Shown piece by piece: positions 36,423-45,495 of a stretch of DNA of 64,000 nt (its first letter is position 1; each line of letters opens with the position of its first letter). The DNA comes from Streptomyces sp. V2I9 (GTDB lineage: Bacteria; Actinomycetota; Actinomycetes; Streptomycetales; Streptomycetaceae): assembly GCF_030817475.1 (NCBI RefSeq), contig NZ_JAUSZJ010000002.1, positions 248,001 through 312,000 of the forward strand. The letters run 5' to 3'. The notes under the pieces are model-generated. The model was not told the origin of the DNA. It ran no database searches and was given only the letters and a program-made list of their open reading frames with translations. Position numbers and translations under genes: made by a program.

Positions 36423-37478
36423 TCAGTCGTCGAGCCCCGCCCGGCCCACCGGAACGCCCGCCTCCAGGTTGAGCACCGTCGACCGCTCGCGCGCCCGCAG
36501 CGCCCAGCGCAGCCGCTCGTACCGGAGCGGTGGCAGCATCCCCGCCGCCTCCGCCTCGGTGACGAAACGCCAGCCGCGCAGCTCGGAGCCGGGCAGCAGC
36601 AGCCGGTCGGCGTCCTCGGAGCGGAGCAGGCCGCCGTCGAAGAGGAAGCGCAGCCCGCCGTAGCCGGGTGGGCGGGGCGACTCCCAGTCGACGAGCAGCA
36701 GCGACGGGATCCGGTCGAGTCGGAGCCCTATCTCCTCCGCGACTTCGCGGACACCGGCCTGCGCGGGGGCCTCGCCCGCCTCCACGACCCCGCCGGGAAA
36801 CTCCCACCCCGGCTTGTAGGTGGGGTCGACGAGCAGCACCCGGTCCCGCTCGTCGAAGAGCAGCACCCCGGCGGCCACCGTCTCGGCGGTCGGTTCGGGA
36901 CTCTGCACGATCGGGCACGGCATGGCGGTGCCGGTGCTCACGGCGTCCGCGATCCGCTCGGCGGTCTCGCGCGGGGTGAGAGCGCTGTTGTCGACCAGGT
37001 ACGCGTCCCGGGCGATCCACCCGAGCGCGTCGCGGTACGCGCCGATGTGCTCGTACGCCCACCGGCGCACCCGCTCGCTCTGCTCGGCGTCGCCGGGGAA
37101 CTCCTCACGGCCCGCGATCCGGCCGCGCAGGATCGTTTCCTCCGGTGAGAGCGCCACATGGCGGACGGCGATGCGCCGGGAGGCCAGACCACCGAAGATC
37201 TCGTCGCGGTACTCCTGTCTCAGCAGTGTCATCGGCACCACCAGTGCCCCCGGCACCTCGGCGAGCAGCGCCGCCGCCGTGTCCACCACGAGCCGCCGCC
37301 AGATCGGCAGGTCCTGGAAGTCGGTGACCTCGGCGAGCCGCTTCTGCGGCAGCAGGGCGCGCAGTCCCGCGCCGGTGACCTCCGGGTCGTACAGCGTGCT
37401 GTTCGGGATCAGATCGACCAGCTCGCCCGCGGCACTGGTCTTGCCCGCACCGAACGCACCGTTGATCCAGACGATCAC
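36423..37478 (-). CDS. P-loop kinase (AAA_33/zeta-like) fused to Nudix hydrolase
   Basis: 351 residues from GTG 37478, behind AGGGGG. Residues 1-185 form a P-loop kinase: Walker A GAFGAGKT at 7-14, DPEVTGAGLRALLP and an Arg-rich lid (RGRIAGREEFPGDAEQSERV). This resembles zeta-toxin/AAA_33 kinases and Streptomyces kinases of unknown substrate. Residues 200-351 are a Nudix hydrolase with the box GGVVEAGEAP...REVAEEIGL at 230-252. One protein therefore could add and remove phosphate on the same kind of ligand. No antitoxin-like gene is adjacent. The two domains are in one frame with no internal stop. Confidence 0.88.
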   Translation of the reverse strand: MIVWINGAFGAGKTSAAGELVDLIPNSTLYDPEVTGAGLRALLPQKRLAEVTDFQDLPIWRRLVVDTAAALLAEVPGALVVPMTLLRQEYRDEIFGGLASRRIAVRHVALSPEETILRGRIAGREEFPGDAEQSERVRRWAYEHIGAYRDALGWIARDAYLVDNSALTPRETAERIADAVSTGTAMPCPIVQSPEPTAETVAAGVLLFDERDRVLLVDPTYKPGWEFPGGVVEAGEAPAQAGVREVAEEIGLRLDRIPSLLLVDWESPRPPGYGGLRFLFDGGLLRSEDADRLLLPGSELRGWRFVTEAEAAGMLPPLRYERLRWALRARERSTVLNLEAGVPVGRAGLDD

Positions 37479-37579
37479 GGTTCCCCCTCTTCCGTAGCCC
37501 CCTGTGGCTTGCCCGCAACACCCTGCCGCGGAAACCCCGTGACGGCGACGGCGTTGACCGGACGGGGCCGTTCCGGCTC

Positions 37580-38509
37580 TCAGCGCAGAGCGATGGCCGC
37601 CGCCGCGGCCCCGACCAGGCCCGCGTCGGCGCCCATCACGGCGGGCGCGACGGTGAGCCGGCGCAGGTAGGAGAGCGTGGCGTAGTCGCGCAGGCTGCGG
37701 CGCAACGGGACGAAGAGCACGTCCCCGGCCCCGGCCACTCCCCCGCCGACCACCGCGATGTCGAGGTCCGCCAGAGCGGCCGTGGCGGCGATGCCCGCGG
37801 CGAGGGCGCGGGCCGCGCGCTCGTAGGAGGCGATGGCGACCGGGTCCCCGGCGCGGGCGGCGACGGCCACCGCGGCGGCCGTCGCGTCCCCGTCCGGTCC
37901 GGGCCGCCAGCCGTTCTCCAGCGCGCGGCGGGCGATGTTGGGCCCACTGGCGATGCCTTCGACGCAGCCACGCGCGCCGCAGGGGCACGGGTCGCCGTCC
38001 AGGTCGACGCTGATGTGGCCGATGTGCCCGGCGTTGCCCGAGGGTCCGGGGCGCGGGGTGCCGTCGAGGACGAGCCCGCCGCCGACGCCCGTCGAGACGA
38101 CGAGGCACAGCGCGTTGTCGTGGCCGCGGGCGGCGCCGAGCCAGTGCTCGGCGGCCGTCATCGCCACCCCGTCGCCGACCAGCGCGACGGGCAGCTCGCC
38201 CGTCGTCTTGTGCACCCGCTCCACCAGGGGGAAGTCCCGCCAGCCGGGTACGTTGACCGGGCTGACCGTGCCCGCGGCGGCGTCCACCGGACCGGCGCTG
38301 CCGATGCCGACGGAACCGGCCCTGCTCCACAGCCGCGAGGCCATCAGTTCGCCCAGCACCGCGTCCACGGCCCCCATGACCGCCTCAGCACCCTCCCTGG
38401 CGGGCGTCGGCCGCTGCGCCCGTACGCGGAGGGAACCGTCGCCGCCCACCAGCGCGCCGGCGATCTTGGTGCCGCCGATGTCGAGCGCGGCGACGAGGTC
38501 GGTATGCAT
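37580..38509 (-). CDS. ROK-family sugar kinase
   Basis: 309 residues from ATG 38509. The ATP site DIGGTKIAGALV at the N-terminus, VSTGVGGGLVL, the sugar/zinc motif NAGHIGHISVD...CPCGARGCVEG and VVGGGVAG near the C-terminus identify a glucokinase-type ROK enzyme with no DNA-binding domain. It should phosphorylate glucose, another hexose or an amino sugar. It is divergent from a LacI regulator, and a perfect 12-bp palindrome between them is a likely operator for both. The specificity cannot be read from the sequence. Confidence 0.92.
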   Translation of the reverse strand: MHTDLVAALDIGGTKIAGALVGGDGSLRVRAQRPTPAREGAEAVMGAVDAVLGELMASRLWSRAGSVGIGSAGPVDAAAGTVSPVNVPGWRDFPLVERVHKTTGELPVALVGDGVAMTAAEHWLGAARGHDNALCLVVSTGVGGGLVLDGTPRPGPSGNAGHIGHISVDLDGDPCPCGARGCVEGIASGPNIARRALENGWRPGPDGDATAAAVAVAARAGDPVAIASYERAARALAAGIAATAALADLDIAVVGGGVAGAGDVLFVPLRRSLRDYATLSYLRRLTVAPAVMGADAGLVGAAAAAIALR

Positions 38510-38586
38510 CGGTGAGGGCTCTCCGGATCGCTGAAGGGGCGGGACCTGCGGATTCCGTCCCTAGTTTGCACAGTCTCCATTCTGTT

Positions 38587-38598
38587 GACAACGTTGTC
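38587..38598. promoter_or_regulatory. LacI-type operator GACAACGTTGTC
   Basis: A perfect 12-bp palindrome with the central CG of LacI-family operators. It overlaps TTGACA (38585-38590), a candidate -35 for the LacI gene with TATGCT at 38606-38611 (15-nt spacer). On the other strand it also covers a possible -35 (TTGTCA) for the kinase gene. Confidence 0.7.
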
Positions 38599-38716
38599 CA
38601 GGGCCTATGCTCGACGCCACAGCCTCCGATCACCCCCGCGGCGCCCCGCTCGGCCGGCCCGGACGCCCGGCCGGAGCACCGCCAGCCCGCCCGTATCCGA
38701 CGACAGGACAGCGCAC

Positions 38717-39745
38717 GTGGACCGGACCGCCCGCCATTCCGAGACCCGCTACGGCAACCGGCCGACGATGAAGGACGTGGCGGCCCGCGCCGGAGTCGGC
38801 CTCAAGACGGTCTCGCGGGTGGTGAACAGCGAGCCCGGCGTCACGCCGGACACCGAGCGCCGCGTGCAGGAGGCGATCGACGCGCTCGGCTTCCGCCGCA
38901 ACGACAGCGCCCGCGTGCTGCGCAAGGGCCGTACGGCGTCCATCGGACTGGTCCTGGAGGATCTGGCGGACCCGTTCTACGGTCCGCTGAGCCGTGCGGT
39001 GGAGGAGGTCGCCCGTGCGCACGGGGCGCTGCTGATCAACGGTTCCAGCGCCGAGGACCCGGAGCGGGAGCAGGAGTTGGTGCTGGCGCTGTGCGCCCGC
39101 CGCGTGGACGGCCTGATCGTGATCCCGGCGGGCGACGACCACCGCTATCTGGAGCCGGAGATCAAGGCGGGCATCGCCACGGTCTTCGTGGACCGCCCGG
39201 CGGGCCATGTGGACGTCGACATGGTGCTCTCGGACAGCTTCGGCGGGGCCAGGGAGGGCGTGGCGCACCTCATCGCCCACGGCCACCGCAGGATCGGGTT
39301 CATCGGCGACCGGCCGCGTATCCACACGGCCACCGAGCGCCTGCGCGGCTACCACGCCGCCATGACGGACGCCGGCATCACCGTCGAGGACGGCTGGGTC
39401 TCCCTCGGCTCCACCGAGCCGGAGCGGGTCCGGGCCGCGGCCGAGGCGATGCTGAGCGGCCCCGCACCGGTCACCGCTCTGTTCGCGGGCAACAACCGGG
39501 TGACGGTGACGGCGGTGCGGGTGCTCGCGGAGCGGGAGCGTCCGGTGGCGCTGGTGGGCTTCGACGACATCGAACTGGCCGACCTGCTCGGCATCACCGT
39601 GATCTCGCAGGACGCGGCGGCGGTCGGCAGGACCGCCGCCGAGCGCCTGTTCCGCCGCCTCGACGGAGCGGCCCACCCCACGGCACGGGTGGAACTGCCG
39701 ACGACGCTGATCCCCCGCGGCTCGGGCGAACTGCCGCCCGCCTGA
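38717..39745 (+). CDS. LacI-family transcriptional regulator
   Basis: 342 residues from GTG 38717, eight bases after AGGA. The HTH and hinge read MKDVAARAGVGLKTVSRVVN, then FRRNDSARVLRKGRTASIG. The periplasmic-binding-type core includes GLVLEDLADPFYGPLSRAVE, DRPAGHVDVD and VGFDDIELADLLGITVISQD. The protein binds a sugar or its phosphate. A matching operator lies 119 bp upstream, between this gene and the divergent ROK kinase, so autoregulation and control of the kinase are likely. A 14-bp palindrome at 39779-39792 may end the transcript. Confidence 0.92.
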   Translation: MDRTARHSETRYGNRPTMKDVAARAGVGLKTVSRVVNSEPGVTPDTERRVQEAIDALGFRRNDSARVLRKGRTASIGLVLEDLADPFYGPLSRAVEEVARAHGALLINGSSAEDPEREQELVLALCARRVDGLIVIPAGDDHRYLEPEIKAGIATVFVDRPAGHVDVDMVLSDSFGGAREGVAHLIAHGHRRIGFIGDRPRIHTATERLRGYHAAMTDAGITVEDGWVSLGSTEPERVRAAAEAMLSGPAPVTALFAGNNRVTVTAVRVLAERERPVALVGFDDIELADLLGITVISQDAAAVGRTAAERLFRRLDGAAHPTARVELPTTLIPRGSGELPPA

Positions 39746-39997
39746 CCCGCCACGGGCCGGGGGCGGACGGCCATGGCGCCCGTCCGGACGGGACCCGCGC
39801 CCTGACGTGCGCGGCGCGGGCGTGGGGCACCCGTACCGACCGGACGAGCCGTAGGCACGCACGGCGCGGGACGCGCGCCCGCGACGGCGCGCGGACCGCC
39901 GGAAGGCGCGCAAGAGCCCGGTCCGGAGCGGTGTTCGGCCCGGACCGGGCGCCCGGGGGCCACGGCGGGGCCGCGTGACGCCACGGCGTGCGGGCGG

Positions 39998-41296
39998 CTA
40001 CGGAGCCGTGACCGTCAGATCGCCCCGGCGCGGCGAGGCGAAGGCGTCCAGATCGGCACGGGTCAGGCCGGTCAGCCGGGCGACCTCGCCGGTGTCCAGC
40101 GCCCCGCAGTCGATGCCGCGCAGCAGGTAGCCACTGAGCGCCTTGGCGGTGGCGGGCTCGTCCATGACGTCGCCACCGGCCTTGGCCACGTACGCGGCGA
40201 GCCGGGCAGCGGCCGGCTCCAGGCCCTCCCGGTAGAAGGCGTAGACGGCGGCGTAGCGCGTCGGCAGATGGCCGGGGTGCATGTCCCAGCCCTGGTAGTA
40301 GGCGCGGGCCAGGGCGCGGCGGGTGAGGCCGTAGTGGAGCCGCCACGCCTCGTGGACCTGGTCGGTCGGGCCGACGGGCAGGACGTTGGTCGAACCGTCG
40401 GAGACACGTACGCCCGTGCCCGCCGCGGCGACCTGCATGACGGCCTTGGCGTGGTCGGCGGCCGGGTGGTCGCCGGCCTGGTAGGCGGCGCTGACCCCGA
40501 CGCAGGCGCTGTAGTCGAAGGTGCCGTAGTGGAGTCCGGTCGCCCGGCCCCGAGCGGCGTCGATCATGCGGGCGACCGCGGCGGTGCCGTCGGCCGCGAT
40601 GATCGACTGGCTGGTCTCGATCTGGATCTCGAAGCCGATGCGCCCGGCGTCCAGGCCGTGCGCCTCCTCGAAGGCTTCCAGGAGGCGGACGAAGGCGGTG
40701 ACCTGCTCGGGGTACGTGACCTTCGGCAGCGTCAGCACCAGCCCTTCGGGGAGCCCGCCGGCCTCCATCAGCCCGCTGAGGAAGACGTCCGTGGTGCGGA
40801 TGCCCCGGTCGCGCACACCGGCCTCCATGCACTTCATCCGGATACCCGTGTACGGAGCGGCCGTTCCGTTCGCGTACGCATCGGAGACCAGCCGGGCGGC
40901 ATGGGCGGCGGCCTGGTCCTCCTCGGCGTCCGGGCGGGGGCCGTAGCCGTCCTCGAAGTCGATCCGCAGGTCCTCGACGGGTTCGCGCTCCAGCTTGGCG
41001 CGCACCCGGTCGTGGACCGGCACCGCCAGCTCCTCGGGGATGCCGAGGACGGCCGCGAACGAGGAGGCGTCGGGGGCGTGTTCGTCGAGGGCGGCGAGCG
41101 CCTGGTCCCCCCAGGAACGCAGCGTGCCGGGCTCGAAGGCGTCACCGGGCACGTAGACGGTGTGCACGGGTTGACGGGTACCGGGGTCGCCCGGATAGCG
41201 GCGGGCCAGCTCCGCGTCGACCGCCGCGAGGGAGGCGCCGATCTCCTCGCAGACCGCGCCGGCGAGGCTCGTCGCCACCTTCTCCTGCTGACCCAT
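39998..41296 (-). CDS. DUF6986 / HpcH-HpaI aldolase-like protein
   Basis: 432 residues from ATG 41296, seven bases after GGAGGG. It has the TIM-barrel features of the citrate-lyase beta/HpcH superfamily: LRIDFEDGYGPRPDAEED with the acidic metal ligands, TLPKVTYPEQV, and FEIQIETSQSII near the catalytic glutamate. I recognise the Streptomyces DUF6986 group, which is distantly related to malate synthase-like and aldolase enzymes. The reaction is unknown, probably C-C bond cleavage or formation with a short acid. It is monocistronic: a promoter lies directly upstream, and the next gene upstream on this strand starts beyond etfB. Confidence 0.82.
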   Translation of the reverse strand: MGQQEKVATSLAGAVCEEIGASLAAVDAELARRYPGDPGTRQPVHTVYVPGDAFEPGTLRSWGDQALAALDEHAPDASSFAAVLGIPEELAVPVHDRVRAKLEREPVEDLRIDFEDGYGPRPDAEEDQAAAHAARLVSDAYANGTAAPYTGIRMKCMEAGVRDRGIRTTDVFLSGLMEAGGLPEGLVLTLPKVTYPEQVTAFVRLLEAFEEAHGLDAGRIGFEIQIETSQSIIAADGTAAVARMIDAARGRATGLHYGTFDYSACVGVSAAYQAGDHPAADHAKAVMQVAAAGTGVRVSDGSTNVLPVGPTDQVHEAWRLHYGLTRRALARAYYQGWDMHPGHLPTRYAAVYAFYREGLEPAAARLAAYVAKAGGDVMDEPATAKALSGYLLRGIDCGALDTGEVARLTGLTRADLDAFASPRRGDLTVTAP

Positions 41297-41357
41297 GACC
41301 GCACCCTCCACGCTCTCGCCGTTTCCGCTTCCCGGAACCAACAATCCGTATAGTGAA

Positions 41358-41384
41358 GTTATAAGCCCACTCGACCTGCGTCAA
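41358..41384 (-). promoter_or_regulatory. Candidate promoter of the DUF6986 gene
   Basis: Minus-strand TTGACG (41379-41384) and TATAAC (41358-41363) are 15 nt apart; TAACTT, with 17 nt, is an alternative -10. The whole stretch 41338-41365 is unusually AT-rich for this window. Confidence 0.5.
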
Positions 41385-41399
41385 TGGTCGCCCGGAACG

Positions 41400-41440
41400 G
41401 CTCCGGGCCGCGCGGTGGGGTTCACCGTGCGGCCCGGAGC
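41400..41440 (-). terminator. 17-bp stem terminator of the ETF operon
   Basis: Arms 41400-41416 and 41424-41440 pair over 17 positions with one G-T pair and a 7-nt loop. The hairpin begins 20 bp beyond the etfA stop codon and isolates the operon from the DUF6986 promoter. Confidence 0.8.
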
Positions 41441-41460
41441 GGGGTTCGTGCCGGGGAGGG

Positions 41461-42423
41461 TCAGCCCTTGCGGGCGGTGATCTCCTCGGTGAGCTGGGGG
41501 ACGACGGTGAAGAGGTCACCGACGACGCCGTAGTCGACGAGCTCGAAGATCGGGGCCTCGGGGTCCTTGTTGATCGCGACGATCGTCTTCGAGGTCTGCA
41601 TCCCCGCCCGGTGCTGGATCGCGCCGGAGATCCCCGAGGCGATGTACAGCTGCGGCGAGACGGACTTGCCGGTCTGCCCGACCTGCGAGGTGTGCGGGTA
41701 CCAGCCCGCGTCCACCGCGGCACGCGAAGCGCCCACCGCCGCCCCCAGCGAGTCCGCGAGAGCCTCGATCAGCGGGAAGTTCTCCGCACCGTTGACCCCA
41801 CGCCCACCCGAGACCACGATCGCCGCCTCCGTCAGCTCCGGACGCCCCGTCGACTCACGCGGCGTCCGCGAGGTCACCCTCGTCCCCGACGCCGCGTCAC
41901 CGAACGACACCGCCAGATCCTCCACCGCACCCGCCGCGGCGGACGGCTCGACCGCAGCCGAGTTCGGCTTCACCGTGATCACCGGAACACCCCGCGACAC
42001 ACGCGACCTCGTCGTGTACGACGCCGCGAACACCGCCTGCGTCGCCACCGGCCCCCCGTCCCCCGCCTCCACATCGGTGGCATCGGTGATGATCCCCGAA
42101 CCGATCCGCAGCGCCACACGCGCCGCGACCTCCTTGCCCTCCGCCGAGGACACCACCAGCACCGCCACCGGCGACACCGCCCCGAACGCCGCCACCAGCG
42201 CGTCCACCTTCGGCACCACCAGATAATCACCGAACTCGGAAGCCTCCGAGACCAGCACCCTCACCGCACCGTGCTCACCCAGCACCCCCGCGGTCGCCCC
42301 CGCACCCGCACCCAACGCCACCGCGACCGGATCACCCAGCCGCCGCGCCAGCGCCAGCAACTCCAGCGTCGGCTTGCGGACCGCACCATCCACATGATCG
42401 ACCAGAACCAGAACATCAGCCAT
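41461..42423 (-). CDS. etfA: Electron transfer flavoprotein alpha subunit
   Basis: 320 residues from ATG 42423. The N-terminal domain begins [20 protein letters not shown]. The FAD-binding C-terminal domain has [52 protein letters not shown] and [15 protein letters not shown], all diagnostic of the alpha subunit. With EtfB it carries electrons from acyl-CoA and related dehydrogenases to the quinone pool. It follows etfB by 85 bp in one operon. Codon choice is very strongly C-ending, as in highly expressed genes. No dehydrogenase or ETF-quinone oxidoreductase gene is in the window. Confidence 0.97.
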   Translation of the reverse strand: MADVLVLVDHVDGAVRKPTLELLALARRLGDPVAVALGAGAGATAGVLGEHGAVRVLVSEASEFGDYLVVPKVDALVAAFGAVSPVAVLVVSSAEGKEVAARVALRIGSGIITDATDVEAGDGGPVATQAVFAASYTTRSRVSRGVPVITVKPNSAAVEPSAAAGAVEDLAVSFGDAASGTRVTSRTPRESTGRPELTEAAIVVSGGRGVNGAENFPLIEALADSLGAAVGASRAAVDAGWYPHTSQVGQTGKSVSPQLYIASGISGAIQHRAGMQTSKTIVAINKDPEAPIFELVDYGVVGDLFTVVPQLTEEITARKG

Positions 42424-42508
42424 GACACGCACTCCAGACAGACGAGACAGACGAGACGGACAGAACAGGCAGAGACCCACACGCCCCCACCAGGAGAAAA
42501 CCGGAGAG

Positions 42509-43294
42509 CTAGATGAACTTCCGGCCCGCGAGGAACCCGGCCAGCTCCCTGCCGCCCTCACCCTCGTCCTTCACGATCGTGCCCGCCGTCCGCGCCGGAC
42601 GCTCGGTCGCCGACTCGACCGCCGTCCACGCACCCGCCAGACCCACCTCGTCCGCCTCCAGACCCAGATCATCCAGATCCAGCGACTCCACCGGCTTCTT
42701 CTTCGCCGCCATGATCCCCTTGAACGACGGATACCTGGCCTCACCCGACTGGTCGGTCACCGACACCACCGCCGGCAGCGACGCCTCCAGCCGCTCGGAC
42801 GCCGTGTCACCGTCACGCCGCCCGACCACCACACCACCGTCCACCGACACCTCCGACAGCAGCGTCACCTGCGGCACCCCCAGCCGCTCCGCCAGCAGCG
42901 CCGGAAGCACCCCCATCACCCCGTCCGTCGAGGCCATCCCGCAGATCACCAGGTCGTAACCGGTCCTCTCGACCGCCTTCGCCAGCACCAGCGACGTCCC
43001 CATCACGTCCGTACCGTGCAGACCGTCGTCCTCGACATGAACCGCCCTGTCCGCACCCATCGACAACGCCTTGCGCAACGCGTCCTTGGCATCCTCCGGA
43101 CCCACCGTCACCACGGTGATCTCCGCATCGTCCGCCCCGTCCGCGATCTGCAACGCCTGCTCGACCGCGTACTCGTCCAGCTCCGAGAGCAGACCGTCGA
43201 CATCATCACGGTCCAGCGTCAGGTCATCGGCGAAACGCCGGTCACCGGTCGCGTCGGGCACGTACTTCACACAGACAACGATCCTCAAGCTCAC
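42509..43294 (-). CDS. etfB: Electron transfer flavoprotein beta subunit
   Basis: 261 residues from GTG 43294, preceded by AGTAGGAGAG. It has the beta-subunit features MSLRIVVCVKYVPDATGD, DEYAVEQALQIADG, VTVGPEDAKDALRKALSMGA, the AMP-binding region DLVICGMASTDGVMGVLPAL and a C-terminal LAGFLAGRKFI. It forms the EtfAB heterodimer with the next gene. The 85-bp spacer to etfA contains a repeated AGACGAGAC. A TATGCT motif (minus strand, about 50 bp upstream of the start) may be the -10 of the operon promoter. Confidence 0.97.
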   Translation of the reverse strand: MSLRIVVCVKYVPDATGDRRFADDLTLDRDDVDGLLSELDEYAVEQALQIADGADDAEITVVTVGPEDAKDALRKALSMGADRAVHVEDDGLHGTDVMGTSLVLAKAVERTGYDLVICGMASTDGVMGVLPALLAERLGVPQVTLLSEVSVDGGVVVGRRDGDTASERLEASLPAVVSVTDQSGEARYPSFKGIMAAKKKPVESLDLDDLGLEADEVGLAGAWTAVESATERPARTAGTIVKDEGEGGRELAGFLAGRKFI

Positions 43295-43490
43295 GCCGGC
43301 TCTCCTACTGCATCGTCTTTTCCGGGCTGCCTTGTTGCACGCAGCATAGGCGCCTTGTCGGGCCGGATCCGGTCAGGACGACCGAGGCTCCGCGCCCGAT
43401 ATTACTCGCCAGTACACCCAGTGTCCCGCCCGCGGGCAAGCGGTGCGCACTGTGACCTTGCCAACGCGGCGGACCTGTGCGTGCGTGACC

Positions 43491-44000
43491 TCAGTCTCGC
43501 AGAGCCGTGAAGCGTCCCTGGTGGTAGACGAGCGGGCGGCCCGGTCCGGTGTGCGAGCCCGCCACGGCCTCGGCGATGACGATGCGGTGGTCCCCTGCGG
43601 GAACACGGGTCACCACGCGGCAGACCAGCCAGGCGGAGACGTCGGCGAGCAGCGGAACGCCTTCGGGGCCGCTGCTCCAGTCGGTCGACGGGCCGAAGCG
43701 GTCGGCCCCGCTGCGGGCGAAGGTCGCGGCCAGTTCCCGCTGGTGCTCGCCGAGTATGTGGACGCCGACGTGTTCGGCCCGTGACAGCACGGGCCAGCTG
43801 GAGGACGAGGTGCCGACGCCGAAGGAGATCAGCGGAGGCTCGGCGGCGACGGAGGTCAGCGAGGTGGCGGTGAAGCCGACCGGGCGGTCCCCCGCGGCGG
43901 TGATCACGGCCACGCCGGCGGCGTGGCGGCGGAAGACGGAGCGGAGGAGTTCGGGGGTCGCGGCCGTCAGGGCGGTGGCGAGATCCGGGGTTGCCGTCAT
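43491..44000 (-). CDS. Flavin reductase family protein
   Basis: 169 residues from ATG 44000, after AAGGA. The FMN-binding split barrel shows LRSVFRRHAAGVAVITAAGD, GFTATSLTSVAAEPPLISFG, HILGEHQRELAATFARSG and VLPxxGDHRIVIAEAV-like sequence near the end. It supplies reduced FMN, or acts as the small component of a two-component monooxygenase. No oxygenase gene lies beside it; the nearest redox genes are the ETF operon downstream and a thioredoxin upstream. The length is normal. Confidence 0.9.
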   Translation of the reverse strand: MTATPDLATALTAATPELLRSVFRRHAAGVAVITAAGDRPVGFTATSLTSVAAEPPLISFGVGTSSSSWPVLSRAEHVGVHILGEHQRELAATFARSGADRFGPSTDWSSGPEGVPLLADVSAWLVCRVVTRVPAGDHRIVIAEAVAGSHTGPGRPLVYHQGRFTALRD

Positions 44001-44196
44001 GGAGGTGTCCTTCTGCGAGAGTGGCGTACGGGTCCGCGGATGCTCAGGCACCCGGACAGCGCGCACTCGCGTCGCGTGCGAGGTCCACGTGGACCCGGCT
44101 GTGGAGAAGGAGTTCTGGCGGCATAACGTCAGACTGACGATGCGTGGCGGGCCCCGTCAAGAGTGTCCGGGAATGTGGGAGATGTGTCACGGTCCG

Positions 44197-44523
44197 TCAT
44201 ATGGCGTGCCCCAGCGCCGCCACGACGTCGACGGTACGGGGCTGACCGGACGCCCGGCGGACCACCTCTCCCCCGGCGTCGAGCACCAGGACGGTCGGGG
44301 TGCTCGTGATGCCGAGCTGACGCACCAGGGCGAGGCTGGACTCGGCGTCGATCTCGACATGGGCGACGCCGTCGACCATCCCGGCCACCTCCTCGAGCGT
44401 GCGGCGCGTGGCCCGGCAGGGCTGGCAGAAGGCGCTGGAGAACTGGACGAGTGTCGCCCGTTCCCCGAGTTCCGCGCCGAGTTGGGCGGCGTCGAGCCGC
44501 TGCCTGTGTGTCCGGCCGTCCAC
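44197..44523 (-). CDS. Thioredoxin-like protein
   Basis: 108 residues from 44523. The active site is FCQPC (Cys33, Cys36) rather than the usual WCGPC, with RATRRTLEEVAG following. The cis-proline is in GITSTPTVLVLDAGGEVVRR. The fold is otherwise a complete thioredoxin. The CQPC motif suggests a specialised disulfide or redox role rather than the housekeeping thioredoxin. It is 196 bp upstream of the flavin reductase on the same strand. No signal peptide is present, so it is cytoplasmic. Confidence 0.9.
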   Translation of the reverse strand: MDGRTHRQRLDAAQLGAELGERATLVQFSSAFCQPCRATRRTLEEVAGMVDGVAHVEIDAESSLALVRQLGITSTPTVLVLDAGGEVVRRASGQPRTVDVVAALGHAI

Positions 44524-44753
44524 CTGGCGCCTCCTGATCAGAGCTCTTCACCACGGGTCAGCACCGTCGGCCGCCCCGGCATTCCCGCAGTTCCCGGCGG
44601 ATACGCACGTGACGAGAATCTCGCGTCCCACGTCCGCCGGGACTGGCCAGCGGCTCGCGCATGGGGCACCATCGCCACAATGCCGAAAACCTACGGCTGC
44701 GTAACTTCCGCCGGGAGAACCCTCCCCAGGCACTGAAGAAGGGTCTTCCCCAG

Positions 44754-45476
44754 ATGGCAGAACTCGTCTATCGACCGGTCATCGGCGCCGCTCGCACCAT
44801 GTTCAAGGCGCTCGACCTGAAGATCGACACTCAGGGTTCGGAGCACATCCCGAAGACCGGTGGTGCGGTACTGGTCAGCAACCACATCAGCTATCTCGAC
44901 TTCATCTTCACCGGGCTCGGCGCCCTTCCGCAGAAGCGGCTCGTCCGCTTCATGGCGAAGGAGTCGGTCTTCCGGCACAAGATCTCCGGTCCGCTGATGC
45001 GGGGAATGAAGCACATCCCCGTGGATCGCAAGCAGGGTGAGGACGCGTACGCGCACGCGCTTCAGTCGCTGCGCTCCGGCGAGATCGTCGGGGTCTTCCC
45101 GGAAGCCACCATCTCGCAGTCCTTCACGCTGAAGAGCTTCAAGTCGGGTGCCGCGCGCCTGGCCCAGGAGGCCGGGGTCCCGCTGATCCCGATGGCGCTC
45201 TGGGGTACGCAGCGGATCTGGACGAAGGGTCGTCCGCGCAACTTCGGGCGCAGCCACATCCCGATCACGATCCGTGTCGGCGAGCCCGTCGAGGCGCCCG
45301 CCGACCAGTACGCGGGCGCCATCACCCGGCGGCTGCGGGAGCGGGTGCAGGAGTTGCTGGAAGCGGCGCAGCGGGCCTATCCGGTGCGCCCGAAGGACGC
45401 GAGCGACACCTGGTGGGTGCCGGCCCACCTCGGCGGTACGGCCCCGACCCCCGCCGAGGTGCGCGAGCTGGGCTGA
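44754..45476 (+). CDS. 1-acyl-glycerol-3-phosphate acyltransferase-like
   Basis: 240 residues from ATG 44754. The acyltransferase motifs are complete: NHISYLDF (His44, Asp49), MRGMKHIPVDRKQG, GVFPEATIS and PLIPMALWG. It belongs to the PlsC family, which adds the second acyl chain to lysophosphatidate, though paralogues can use other acceptors. It is divergent from the thioredoxin gene and convergent with the B3/B4 gene. A longer in-frame start at 44661 exists, but the chosen ATG gives the usual family N-terminus. Confidence 0.92.
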   Translation: MAELVYRPVIGAARTMFKALDLKIDTQGSEHIPKTGGAVLVSNHISYLDFIFTGLGALPQKRLVRFMAKESVFRHKISGPLMRGMKHIPVDRKQGEDAYAHALQSLRSGEIVGVFPEATISQSFTLKSFKSGAARLAQEAGVPLIPMALWGTQRIWTKGRPRNFGRSHIPITIRVGEPVEAPADQYAGAITRRLRERVQELLEAAQRAYPVRPKDASDTWWVPAHLGGTAPTPAEVRELG

Positions 45477-45495
45477 CCGCGGCCGGGGCACCCGA

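Noticed and set aside
37479..38330. An apparent fusion of the P-loop/Nudix gene with upstream sequence
   Set aside because: The extension lies inside the ROK kinase gene in a different frame. GTG 37478 has a good ribosome site and starts directly at the first strand of the P-loop fold.
39746..39997. A possible small gene in the gap after LacI
   Set aside because: The open frames there are GC-driven, lack a ribosome site and show no coding bias; only short palindromes are visible.
44129..44554. A longer minus-strand frame overlapping the thioredoxin
   Set aside because: It lies in another frame and has no motif; the thioredoxin frame contains the CQPC site and cis-proline.
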